Below are positions 8,071 to 15,511 of a stretch of DNA of 64,000 nt, one piece after another (position 1 is the stretch's first letter; each line of letters begins with the position of its first letter). Position numbers and translations under genes: made by a program. Under the pieces are notes generated by a model. The model was not told the origin of the DNA, ran no database searches, and worked only from the letters and a program-made list of their open reading frames with translations. The stretch lies in NCBI GenBank assembly GCA_947625375.1, contig CANQOC010000010.1:1-64000 (forward strand), given 5' to 3'. This stretch comes from an uncultured Clostridia bacterium (GTDB lineage: Bacteria; Bacillota; Clostridia; Oscillospirales; Ruminococcaceae).

Positions 8071-10925
8071 AAATTTACCACCTTAACAATTTTGGAGTCT
8101 AAAATATCCCAAACGGATTCCGAATCCGTTATCTGCATCAGCGCGTTAAATGCTGTTATCACGTCGCCACCAAAAAGCGACAATATTTGTGCGCGATAAA
8201 CCTCCCGTAATCTCGCAAAGCTGTTGAATCTGCAAATTGCAGTATTCTTGCAACTGGATTTTGTGTCACTTAGATTTCTGACTAAGCGTTTTTTGAGCGA
8301 TAGATATTGATTCAAAATCCGTTCGACCTCGGACAATATATCTGCGCATATATACCTATCGTCGGCAAAATCTTTTAGCATATCCCGACTTTCGCTCAAA
8401 GTTTGCCGATGCAAGTCCTTTTCAAAGCTTTCAAAAATTCGGCAAACCTGATTCATTAAACAGTCGTTGTCGATTATCGGTTTCGCTTCAACATATCGGC
8501 TGTATAAATCCGATTCATCCTCCGTCGCCGTTTCACTTTCAACCTTTTTGCGGATTTCGTCTAATGTCGAATGATGCTGAATCTTTGCCAGATATTCAAA
8601 ATCCCTATCCAACTGACGGATTGCTTTAGCAATATAATCATAAACGTATTTAAAGAAATACGGCTTTACGTCGGGCAAAAGCGCGTTATGTAGGCGAATT
8701 CCGGCTTCTTCCTCCGGATTCTCAACGACTAAATCTTGATTTCTTGTCTGCTGGATATTTGCTTGAAGCTCTGTCCATTCAAGCGGCATCGTTGGCGCGA
8801 CTGCTGTTTTCGCTCGGTCAACCTCCATCCCGACGGCTTGACCCAGCACAACGACAGATGAGTACAATTTTTTGTACTCTTTTGAATCCTCGTCGTAATT
8901 TTTCATTTTGGCATACAAGCTGCAACTTTTATTGCTTATTGTTCCGACACGGGAATATAACCCCCTCGAATCTGCTGCAATCAAATTATCCGCCGAAATG
9001 TCGCCGACAAGGTTTGTCGCACTTGCCTTATAGTATAAAGGTCGCGCATCTTCATAATCCAGACTTCCGCGCAAAATGACTTCACAATTAGTTGAATATG
9101 TTAAATCTCCGTCAAAATCTGCGCCGGCTTGCTGAAGGGCGGTCAGGTCGTTAATCGGGTAAATAATTCCGGATTGCAGATACCGGAAGTAATGATTACT
9201 CTGCTGAATCAATTTCCGCTTTGCAATCTCGTTTCTATCAATTAATGGCGACCGCAAGAGCACAATTTGTTCCGGCTTGTCCTCTTGTCGAAGCCAGTAA
9301 TTTGAATATATCGTACCCGCAGGAATCGCACCCTCAACTTGGATGTCCTCCCGTCCGCAATGATGATGCGCAATCCATTGAAGCTGGGCAAGGGGGTCAG
9401 AAATCATAAATTGATAATTGCCTCTCGCAAGGATTTTGCCGATTTTCGCACCGTCAAACTTTGTTTTGCATTCGCGGAAAATCAATTCGCGGATATGTCT
9501 ATCGTTGAGCATTGCCGGATTCGCTTCGATTATCCGCTGAAACAGTTTCGCGCCGTCCGGTTCGTAATCGTCGTCTTCATCCGAAGGCTCAATAAATGAA
9601 TTGTGCTTAATAATCAGATTATTATAAACCGACTGCAAATCTCCGCTGTTTAAGTCTTTGAGAAAGTCCATCATCGGCTCACACAATTTTGATATATCCT
9701 CATCTGCTAATTGCAAGGCTTGAATGTATTGATAATTCAAACTTTTATAGTCGTCGTCAAACTTGTTATTAGTCTTGACAATGCCGAATAATAGGTCGTT
9801 TTCGCGCATTTGCTCAACTGCATAATCCCAAGGATTGACGCCCAGCTTTTCACACTTCTTTTGATAGATTTTGTGCATTTTCCATTGACTTTTACTAATG
9901 AATAAGTCAATATCTTCGACCCTGCGAACAGTGCCAAAAGAGTCGGTCACTTCCGTAATTTCATTTTCCTCAAACCATTCGGAAAGCGGCATGGTCGCGA
10001 CCATTCCTTTGACCCACGCACCGCGGATTATCATTTGCGAGGGAATGAATCCCAATTTGAAATGTTCTGCGACGCGCTCCGCAAATTCGACTCTGCAAAG
10101 TCCTTGTCCGTCGAATGAATTCAACGCCGGCGAATCCTCTATCTCATCATAGAATGCCTCGGTGATTTCCTTATGTATGCCGCGATTCCTTTTAAAGAAT
10201 TGAAAATCAGACAACCGCGTAACGAATTTATCTTCAACTTCATATTCACCGTCGGTGTTCCAGCCATCAACTATGAAATCACCGTCAGCCAAACTGATAT
10301 AGTCAACTTCCTTTTCGCTGACGTGATTAACTTTTATATGAGGTCGGATTGCTTCATAATCGTCGATTATACAGACGTTCGGTGTTAGCTCGGACGGCAA
10401 TAATTTGCATCCAGAAGCATTCAGACCCCAATAAGCGTTGTACTTTGCTGCGTTAAAATCCTGACCGAAATCCTCCGGCGTTAATCCGCACATCAAGCGT
10501 TTTGTTATCGGCTCGTAAAAGTCCTCGCGGATAAACAAAGTCGTGTTACGGCGAATCTGACCTGCTCCACTCATCAGCCTAGTAAACTTTTTTCCGTTGA
10601 GCGTAAAGCCATTTTCAGCAAGCGTCCTATATTCTTTAATTGCCCTCTTTTTTGAGGTCGTTTCCGTCGGAACCACCACCGCAACGACGATATTAAGAAG
10701 CTCAAGACCGGTGTCGCTGACCCCGTTTTGCTCAATGTGATTAAAAATAGCATTGGTCAACTGATTTTGAGCGATTTTGACTAATTCGCCGTTCATCGCA
10801 GCAGACTGAATACTAATATCTACCGGCACGATTTTCGGCTCTTTCTTCTTGCCTTTGCCATACTCGAAAAACCTCGAAGTTTCGAGCTTGAATATTGAAT
10901 ACTGCTTAATCTTGTTGTCTACCAT
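8067..10925 (-). CDS. Single-subunit RNA polymerase-like protein (YonO / RdRP superfamily)
   Basis: A 952-residue protein whose catalytic signature matches the two-barrel single-chain polymerases that include phage SPbeta YonO and eukaryotic RdRPs. Visible elements in order are an RSP motif at about residue 558 (VLLRSPLIDRNEI), an IIYP strand near 589, and GADFDGD with the metal-binding aspartates D603, D605 and D607. In the family this motif binds catalytic magnesium in the second double-psi barrel. Length is near YonO (about 900). Helical regions flank the core. The ATG follows GAAGAGGT at good spacing, and a GATGGGG hairpin lies just upstream. Its neighbours are phage-like, so element transcription is more likely than RNA silencing. 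Whether it uses DNA or RNA templates cannot be told from sequence. Confidence 0.8.
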   Translation of the reverse strand: MVDNKIKQYSIFKLETSRFFEYGKGKKKEPKIVPVDISIQSAAMNGELVKIAQNQLTNAIFNHIEQNGVSDTGLELLNIVVAVVVPTETTSKKRAIKEYRTLAENGFTLNGKKFTRLMSGAGQIRRNTTLFIREDFYEPITKRLMCGLTPEDFGQDFNAAKYNAYWGLNASGCKLLPSELTPNVCIIDDYEAIRPHIKVNHVSEKEVDYISLADGDFIVDGWNTDGEYEVEDKFVTRLSDFQFFKRNRGIHKEITEAFYDEIEDSPALNSFDGQGLCRVEFAERVAEHFKLGFIPSQMIIRGAWVKGMVATMPLSEWFEENEITEVTDSFGTVRRVEDIDLFISKSQWKMHKIYQKKCEKLGVNPWDYAVEQMRENDLLFGIVKTNNKFDDDYKSLNYQYIQALQLADEDISKLCEPMMDFLKDLNSGDLQSVYNNLIIKHNSFIEPSDEDDDYEPDGAKLFQRIIEANPAMLNDRHIRELIFRECKTKFDGAKIGKILARGNYQFMISDPLAQLQWIAHHHCGREDIQVEGAIPAGTIYSNYWLRQEDKPEQIVLLRSPLIDRNEIAKRKLIQQSNHYFRYLQSGIIYPINDLTALQQAGADFDGDLTYSTNCEVILRGSLDYEDARPLYYKASATNLVGDISADNLIAADSRGLYSRVGTISNKSCSLYAKMKNYDEDSKEYKKLYSSVVVLGQAVGMEVDRAKTAVAPTMPLEWTELQANIQQTRNQDLVVENPEEEAGIRLHNALLPDVKPYFFKYVYDYIAKAIRQLDRDFEYLAKIQHHSTLDEIRKKVESETATEDESDLYSRYVEAKPIIDNDCLMNQVCRIFESFEKDLHRQTLSESRDMLKDFADDRYICADILSEVERILNQYLSLKKRLVRNLSDTKSSCKNTAICRFNSFARLREVYRAQILSLFGGDVITAFNALMQITDSESVWDILDSKIVKVVNL

Positions 10926-10952
10926 ATTTTTACCTCTTCATCATTTATGACC

Positions 10953-10979
10953 GATGGGGTAGCAATTTGCGACCCCATC
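10953..10979 (-). terminator. Hairpin ahead of the polymerase-like gene
   Basis: An eight-base stem (GATGGGGT with ACCCCATC) lies between the NUMOD4 gene and the polymerase gene. It has only a weak T-rich tail, so it may be an attenuator or RNA-processing site. A similar GATGGGG/CCCCATC hairpin occurs near 12675-12702. Confidence 0.4.
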
Positions 10980-10984
10980 TTATC

Positions 10985-11218
10985 TCACTCGCCAAAAGCG
11001 ATTTTCTGTAATTTCCTTATCGACCTGCAGGATGATATTCCGTCGCGCCACAATACGACGTTTCCGTTATGCGATTTTATGAATTGGCGGTCGTAATACC
11101 TATCCCGACCCCAGCTATCCGCATCCTCCCGCTCCTGCCGTCGAACACGTCCATAATTTGATATTTCGTAGTTCGGGAAATCCCGAATCGCTATCCACTT
11201 CTCGTTTGTTAAATCCAA
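10985..11218 (-). CDS. NUMOD4-domain protein without nuclease domain
   Basis: A 77-residue protein that opens with the NUMOD4 signature WIAIRDFPNYEISNYGRVRR, normally the DNA-binding arm of HNH homing endonucleases. The C-terminus (SIRKLQKIAFGE) resembles the following DNA-recognition helix. The HNH catalytic part is absent, so it is either a remnant or a stand-alone DNA-binding protein. It starts with TTG at 11218, supported by AAGGAGAT at good spacing. A nine-codon reading frame with its own strong ribosome site lies just upstream at 11231-11257. Confidence 0.7.
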   Translation of the reverse strand: MDLTNEKWIAIRDFPNYEISNYGRVRRQEREDADSWGRDRYYDRQFIKSHNGNVVLWRDGISSCRSIRKLQKIAFGE

Positions 11219-11284
11219 TGTGCTATCTCCTTAAAAAAGAACGTCCGTTCCGCCCATAGTTATCAATCTCCTTTCTTAAACTCA

Positions 11285-11398
11285 TTAGCAGAATATGTAT
11301 GTCAGCATTAAGATTTGATAAAACGCGAATACGCCAAAACAACCGGCGAATATCAAAGCGTTTCTGACCTTTTCAAGTGCTGATTTCTTGTTCCTCAT
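11285..11398 (-). CDS. 37-residue single-pass membrane microprotein
   Basis: A very short gene with a strong ribosome site (AGGAGG, eight bases before ATG at 11398). It encodes a basic N-terminus (MRNKKSALEKVRN) and one hydrophobic helix (about residues 14-37) ending in cysteine. The start, spacing and hydrophobicity support a real gene. Small membrane proteins in phage early regions often act in host takeover or exclusion, but nothing here shows the function. Confidence 0.55.
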   Translation of the reverse strand: MRNKKSALEKVRNALIFAGCFGVFAFYQILMLTYIFC

Positions 11399-11411
11399 TT
11401 TATGTAACCTC

Positions 11412-11747
11412 CTAAACTGAATCTTCCATATCAATTCCGCACCGTCGCGCATCGTCAATTATTTTTGCGCTGTATGCTGCAACCATCGGTGAATATCCCG
11501 ATAGTCGTTCGCCCGTTTCCGGTGAATATCTGCCTTCCTCGATTGCTAAAAGCTTACGGCGATGCGTATTACCGAAAGCGTACATAGCTTTCCGCGCTGT
11601 TTCAAAATCGCAGTATTCCGCAAGCTGAAAACGACGATTTCCGCGAATTTCCATCAAGTAATATTTGACCGGCTTGTCCCGCAGTTCCTTCGGCGGCGGT
11701 GGAATCATAAATATGCTGTTATTGTTTCTTCTTCTTCGACCTCTCAT
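11412..11747 (-). CDS. Uncharacterised early-region protein
   Basis: A 111-residue basic protein not recognised. It begins with an Arg/Asn-rich stretch (MRGRRRRNNNS), has a PPPP turn near residue 17, and has a central helical region (YCDFETARKAMYAFG). GGAGGA precedes the ATG. It lies 17 bp after a small HTH gene, so the two are probably co-transcribed. No motif suggests an enzyme. Confidence 0.6.
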   Translation of the reverse strand: MRGRRRRNNNSIFMIPPPPKELRDKPVKYYLMEIRGNRRFQLAEYCDFETARKAMYAFGNTHRRKLLAIEEGRYSPETGERLSGYSPMVAAYSAKIIDDARRCGIDMEDSV

Positions 11748-11764
11748 TTCTTATCCTCCGCAAC

Positions 11765-11944
11765 TCAAAATCCAAAGCGACTGATAAATTCGTCTAACCG
11801 CCGTTGGATAGCCTCGGATATATCTATCCGGTTATCAAGCCATTTCCAAAGCGTCGTCATATTGACCTCGACCCTCCGGGCTAGTGCTGATTTTGTCGCT
11901 CCCGTTTCTTCGAGATACCGCAAGACTCTTTCCCTTAAATTCAA
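11765..11944 (-). CDS. 59-residue Cro-like HTH protein with TTG start
   Basis: This reading frame encodes a compact helix-turn-helix protein (LRERVLRYLEETGATKSALA, then RRVEVNMTTLWKWLDNR), typical of phage Cro-type proteins. The TTG at 11942-11944 is the start, with AAGGGAG about ten bases upstream. It is the first intact gene leftward of the 119-bp repeat array, only about 90 bp from the nearest TACTATAGGG box. That position makes it a natural candidate to regulate, or be driven by, the array. Confidence 0.7.
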   Translation of the reverse strand: MNLRERVLRYLEETGATKSALARRVEVNMTTLWKWLDNRIDISEAIQRRLDEFISRFGF

Positions 11945-12033
11945 AACTTCATCATCTCCCTTTGTTCGACTTTCATAATTTCATATGAATTTATCCAAAA
12001 AATAAAAAAGCGAATCTGAATTTTCGCTTCTTA

Positions 12034-12080
12034 CCCTATAGTATATTTGGTACCCCCTCAAATTCTCCCCACGAATTGAG
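12034..12080 (-). promoter_or_regulatory. Promoter-like unit 1
   Basis: TACTATAGGG box at 12034-12043 (minus strand) behind a stem at 12057-12065/12073-12080 with one bulged base. This unit is nearest the genes and is the most divergent copy. Confidence 0.5.
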
Positions 12081-12152
12081 GCTAATTTGGCGACTCATCT
12101 TTTAATTGGTCTGTCTTCATTTTTAATCAGATTAAAGACTTTTGCTTCATAT

Positions 12153-12209
12153 CCCTATAGTACATTCAACGGGGTACCCGCAAACCCGCATAGATAAACG
12201 CTTTGCGGG
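12153..12209 (-). promoter_or_regulatory. Promoter-like unit 2
   Basis: GTACTATAGGGA box with a perfect 8-bp stem at 12177-12184/12202-12209. The bases ACTATAGGGA equal positions -6 to +4 of the T7 consensus promoter. A sigma-A reading (TTGCGG, 15 bp, TACTAT) is possible but has a short spacer. Confidence 0.5.
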
Positions 12210-12271
12210 GTGTCTAATCTTTTAATTGCGCTGTCCACAAGAAACCAACTTGACGATTTTTTACTTTCTTT

Positions 12272-12319
12272 CCCTATAGTACGTTTGAGGGGGTGTCCGC
12301 AAACGCTTTGTTGATGCGG
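12272..12319 (-). promoter_or_regulatory. Promoter-like unit 3
   Basis: GTACTATAGGGA box with a shorter stem at 12297-12301/12315-12319. Confidence 0.45.
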
Positions 12320-12390
12320 TTTTACAGACTTTTAATCTTTTAATTGCGCTGTGGACATAATAAACAGATTAACAGTTTTTCACCGCTATT

Positions 12391-12450
12391 CCCTATAGTA
12401 CAAAAAGACACATACCCGCAAACCCGCGATAATAAACAGTTTGCGAGGTA
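12391..12450 (-). promoter_or_regulatory. Promoter-like unit 4
   Basis: GTACTATAGGGA box with the longest stem. The 7-bp arms at 12417-12423/12439-12445 extend, across one bulged base, through ATACC/GGTAT. Confidence 0.5.
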
Positions 12451-12538
12451 TCTCATCTTTTAAATGGTCTGCTAACAAAGCCAAAGCAGATTATGAGGTG
12501 GCATTTCACCACCCCCTTGACCGGTTGATGATGAGGAC

Positions 12539-12580
12539 AAAACCAGTACCCTAATTTGGGGGAGAGGTTCTAACTATAAA
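12539..12580 (+). repeat. 42-bp leader repeat, copy A
   Basis: Identical at 40 of 42 positions to 16257-16298. The unit can fold (ACC..TACCC paired with GGGGG..GGT) and ends in TTCTAACTATAAA. It precedes a broken Bro-N gene here and a split zinc-protein gene there, so it is probably a shared 5' leader. Confidence 0.7.
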
Positions 12581-12581
12581 A

Positions 12582-12676
12582 GCAAAACCATCATTATCAA
12601 CGAGTCCGGGCTGTATTCCCTCATCCTGTCAAGCAAACTCCCAGGCGAAGAAGTTCAAGCACTGGGTCACTTCGAT
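12582..12676 (+). pseudogene. Bro-N antirepressor fragment
   Basis: The plus strand encodes TIIINESGLYSLILSSKLPG, then after a one-frame shift KKFKHWVTS. Together these are the conserved core of the Bro-N domain of phage antirepressors. The start and the whole C-terminal part are missing, and the frame is broken near 12644. It sits directly behind the leader repeat, implying that an intact antirepressor gene once stood here. It is one of the few rightward relics in the element. Confidence 0.7.
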
Positions 12677-12735
12677 GGGGCAACTTTTTTTGACCCCATC
12701 TGAATGCGCCCACCTTGAATCTTTGCCGTCGCTGC

Positions 12736-12790
12736 ATATATCTGAGCAGATATATCGTACCCGATATATCGCATTCGATATATACCGGTA
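12736..12790. promoter_or_regulatory. Iteron-like GATATATCG boxes, 14 bp apart
   Basis: GATATATCG or close variants start at 12749, 12763 and 12777, exactly 14 bp apart, preceded by a palindrome (ATATATCTG/CAGATATAT at 12736-12755). Further GATATAT boxes with the same CGTACCC or GCATTC flanks occur near 12892 and 13015. Repeats of this kind mark replication-initiator or repressor binding regions. Confidence 0.6.
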
Positions 12791-12854
12791 GATAACGCGG
12801 GGGAATGTCCGTTTCAGATACCACCGAGGGTAGACAAATCGCCCACCCCCAACG

Positions 12855-12871
12855 GTGAACGAATCGTTCAC
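12855..12871. promoter_or_regulatory. 17-bp palindromic operator candidate
   Basis: GTGAACGAATCGTTCAC is a perfect palindrome around a central A. Its size and symmetry suit a dimeric HTH repressor such as the element's Cro-like proteins. Confidence 0.6.
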
Positions 12872-12952
12872 CCATAACGGCTATATTGCATTCGATATAT
12901 CCGACCGGAAACCAACGGGATAAAGCGATATTGAGCTTGATTCTGCCGCAAA

Positions 12953-12968
12953 ATCGTTGCGCAACGAT
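12953..12968. promoter_or_regulatory. 16-bp palindrome
   Basis: ATCGTTGCGCAACGAT is perfectly symmetric. Its core (ATCGTTGCGCAAC) recurs near 15635. Confidence 0.55.
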
Positions 12969-13259
12969 AAAGAGGCAGGTCGCAAAACGCGACTAGCCCC
13001 TGAAATCTATCGTACCCGATATATGAAGCTAAAGAACAAATGTTCAAAACCAACGCAGGAATCGCCGTATACCCCTCAAATCTGCGCTGTAATCAATTCT
13101 AAGCGTTTTTTAATGAAACTATACCCCGAAAGCGCAAAGTGTCTAAAAAGTGCCTTAGAATTCGTCTGAGAGGATTTGAGGAAACCAAAGAGGGAATTGG
13201 AAATATCTACCGGTAGATTTCGCCGAAAATTCCTTCCAGAAAAAGGAAATCAAAATGAA

Positions 13260-13758
13260 CACACCCCTTATTAATTAATATATTATTAGTACAAAGTATA
13301 TTTCTTTAAAAACATATTCTTCTAGATATAACTCTTTCTAGAATATATTTTATTTAAGAAGAATATGTTACGTCGATTCGTTGATTTTCTGGATGAGATT
13401 CAAGAAGAAATTGAAACTGAAGACACCCCTATTAATATTAATAAAATATATCCTAGATAAGACTTATTAAAAATATTTCTTTTTACTAGACGGATATATT
13501 TTATCCATTAACTTATGATAATTATTTCATCCTAGAAAATATAAGACTTATTAAATCATAAGTTAATGTCATCGAAGTGTTTCTTTTTTCAAAATTTTTT
13601 GCTGAAGGAAAGAAAGATAGAGATATTAACTTTCCTCCGGTGGTTTCTTCTTTATATTTCAATGGAAAATTATATAGGTCGAAGACAAGTATGCTAATTT
13701 ACCCCACATATTCTGTATGAGGTAAAGATTGTTCCGCGCGCTTTAGCACGCTAAAGTG
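13260..13758. other. AT-rich gene-free stretch with inverted repeats
   Basis: This region is very AT-rich. It contains a 12-bp inverted repeat (13312-13323/13357-13368), a 13-bp inverted repeat (13507-13519/13555-13567) and repeats of AAGACTTATTAAA. No convincing gene is seen. A 31-codon plus-strand frame from 13366 has only a weak ribosome site. Next to the iteron-like boxes, it could be the unwinding region of a replication origin. Confidence 0.45.
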
Positions 13759-14895
13759 TTAGAAGAATGGCGTGATATGAATGCTTTGGCGTGCCTCGAC
13801 GTTATATTCATCAGATTTAGCAACTAAATCAAAATCTGACCGATTGAGTTTTTCGCTGTTGGATGCTGAAATCTCATATGTTCCGTTGGTTTTATCGACG
13901 ACTTTAATATATTTGAGATATGATTCGTCTGCTGGTTTCAAATTCTCGGCATATACCCGAATCGGGGTTGTCAGGTCTTTGACTCCGTTTCTGCAAGCAT
14001 AGATTTCAAGCTGGTAAGGAACGTCGATAGCGTAAAATTCCTCGGAAAGAGTCTGCATATAGATTGTAATTTCATCCTCCGCTGGTTCCTCTGCTATTGT
14101 TACTGTTTCGGTGATTTGAGAATATCCGTTCCAAGTAACAATGAAGTAAACTTCACCTAAATTCTCGCTATATGAGATTTTCCCATTTTCATCAATCGTT
14201 GCGAGAAAATTATCCGAGCTAGAATATGTCAGCGTTGGATTCTCTATAAGCTTATCATTTCTGAAACATCTGCAAACTAATTGTACTTCCGTATTTGGTT
14301 TAGCAGTGGTTTCAAAATCAACGAATTCAATTCTGTATGAGAATTCCGGATTATCATCCTCGATAACTTCCGCTAAGATATGAGCTAATCCGTCCTTGAA
14401 ATAGATATTTGAAATCGACCAAGAACGACCGTATTCGTTGAATCTATCCCCGATTTGGATTTTTCGTGATTGTTCACAATCTTCTGTAAGAAGTCGTAAA
14501 GTGCCGTCAATAAGTTTAATCATTTCGCCGTTAGCTAAGGTTTCGTTGTTTGCATTATCCGCCCAAACGGGAATATCTTCCGCTGAAAGACTGAAAGTTG
14601 TTATCATTCCGTTGGTTTGAACAACTGCGTTTTTGAAATAGATATTATTCTCGGCGGTTTCGTCATTCAAAGCAAGAAAAGTCTTTCCCCGAAAGTCAAT
14701 CAAAGAACCTGCCTTGACTTTCTCGAACGGGGAATGATAAAGAATCATTGTATCTCTGTTGTTTGTTGCATCGTTATTTCGGCGGAAGAAGCATTTGATT
14801 TCATTTCCGCCGTAATGCAAAGTTGCTTCGTTGGTTTCGTTGTCAAGTGTGAAATCATAGACGTGCTGAAGGACATTATCAAAATAATTGCTCAT
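13759..14895 (-). CDS. Phage-like structural protein with Ig-like domain
   Basis: A 378-residue, beta-rich protein. The N-terminal half (NEIKCFFRRNNDATNNRDTM, then SLIDFRGKTFLALNDETAEN) has the look of a virion head-tail or tail component. From about residue 205 a bacterial Ig-like (Big2-type) repeat is visible: TYSSSDNFLATIDENGKISY. A second beta domain forms the C-terminus. It overlaps the upstream gene by four bases (ATGA). No enzymatic motif is visible. The gene is separated from the other virion-like genes by 7.5 kb of early and regulatory sequence, which is unusual. Confidence 0.55.
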   Translation of the reverse strand: MSNYFDNVLQHVYDFTLDNETNEATLHYGGNEIKCFFRRNNDATNNRDTMILYHSPFEKVKAGSLIDFRGKTFLALNDETAENNIYFKNAVVQTNGMITTFSLSAEDIPVWADNANNETLANGEMIKLIDGTLRLLTEDCEQSRKIQIGDRFNEYGRSWSISNIYFKDGLAHILAEVIEDDNPEFSYRIEFVDFETTAKPNTEVQLVCRCFRNDKLIENPTLTYSSSDNFLATIDENGKISYSENLGEVYFIVTWNGYSQITETVTIAEEPAEDEITIYMQTLSEEFYAIDVPYQLEIYACRNGVKDLTTPIRVYAENLKPADESYLKYIKVVDKTNGTYEISASNSEKLNRSDFDLVAKSDEYNVEARQSIHITPFF

Positions 14896-15281
14896 TCGTC
14901 AGCACCTCTTTTTCGAGCGTTAAAGAACATATAAGATATTAAACCGTTGCTTGAACCGTCGGATTCCTCATAATGGTTTTCTTTTTTCGCTCGGTCAATT
15001 TCTGCTCGTAGGTCTGCTAAGCGTTTCTGCAAGTAAGCATATCCGGCGGAAACAGTTGTAAATTCGGTTTCAACCTTGATAAAGCTGTTGATGTCGTTTG
15101 CCATTTGGCTAAGAATCGTATAAACTGTTTCCAGCATTGGGATTTCGTCGTTGGCTTTATCATAGTTATCGAGCGCATCAAGATTGTTTTCTGCGAGTAA
15201 TTCGGTGTAGACATCGTCGGTCTTTTCGCCATAATAATTCTTTTCATTGAGGTGCAATTTGAGTCTTTCTAAGTTAAGCAT
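14892..15281 (-). CDS. Small phage-like protein, possible head-tail connector
   Basis: A 129-residue acidic helical protein starting MLNLERLKLHLNEKNYYGEK, a pattern recalling N-termini of head-tail connector proteins of the gp6 type. A coiled-coil stretch spans about 75-105. The ribosome site is AAGGAGGAAAAGTAA before ATG at 15281. It follows directly on the C-terminal half of a small zinc protein and is coupled to the Ig-like protein gene downstream. Function is inferred from size and position only. Confidence 0.5.
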   Translation of the reverse strand: MLNLERLKLHLNEKNYYGEKTDDVYTELLAENNLDALDNYDKANDEIPMLETVYTILSQMANDINSFIKVETEFTTVSAGYAYLQKRLADLRAEIDRAKKENHYEESDGSSNGLISYMFFNARKRGADE

Positions 15282-15430
15282 TTACTTTTCCTCCTTGTTG
15301 GTTTTCCCTGCTTTAAGTCTGATTGCGATTTCAGCTTTCTGCTCGTCGGTGTATTCACGTTTTGCCCGATATGGATTTTTGCCGAATCGGAACGGATATA
15401 AGCTGCAATCAGTTATTGGACAATTAGCTA
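15282..15430 (-). pseudogene. C-terminal half of a split phage zinc-protein gene
   Basis: The minus strand encodes ANCPITDCSLYPFRFGKNPY, then RAKREYTDEQKAEIAIRLK, up to a stop two bases before the next gene. CxxxxCxLYPFRFGKNP is the C-terminal signature of small phage proteins that begin with a CLDCCGG zinc knuckle. Upstream the frame runs into a stop with no start codon. The missing N-terminal half is found in opposite orientation at 16310-16395. Confidence 0.75.
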
Positions 15431-15479
15431 TCTAAACACTTCTTTTAGTCAGTTTTTGACTGCCCATTCCAAGTTTAAG

Positions 15480-15511
15480 GACAAGCTCGATAATATCGGG
15501 CTTGTCTTTTG
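15480..15511 (+). terminator. Strong intrinsic terminator inside the inverted segment
   Basis: GACAAGC-CGATA pairs with TATCG-GCTTGTC and is followed by TTTTGTT. On the plus strand it would stop transcription running rightward. Confidence 0.65.

Larger units (their letters stand above)
12005..12475 (-). repeat. Four 119-bp-spaced repeats with TACTATAGGG box and covarying hairpin
   Basis: CCCTATAGTA(C/T) occurs at 12034, 12153, 12272 and 12391, exactly 119 bp apart. Read leftward, toward the genes, each is TACTATAGGG. About 14 bases upstream of each box (in that direction) is a hairpin whose stem differs between copies but stays paired: CTCAAATTC/GAATTGAG, CCCGCAAA/TTTGCGGG, CCGCA/TGCGG and CGCAAAC/GTTTGCG. 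A shared block, CAATTAAAAGAT or close to it, lies further upstream in each unit. The layout suggests tandem promoters or repeated small RNAs. Confidence 0.8.

Noticed and set aside
8067-10925. Function in RNA silencing as an RNA-dependent RNA polymerase
   Set aside because: The fold family includes silencing RdRPs, but no Argonaute, Dicer or RNase III partner is nearby and the neighbours are phage genes.
12005-12475. CRISPR array
   Set aside because: The conserved parts are split blocks within 119-bp units, not short identical repeats with unique spacers. No cas gene is present.
12539-12580. Leader resembling a preQ1-I riboswitch (GAGAGGTTCTAACTA)
   Set aside because: The conserved CACCC segment and A-rich tail of the preQ1-I class are missing, and the flanking genes have no link to queuosine.
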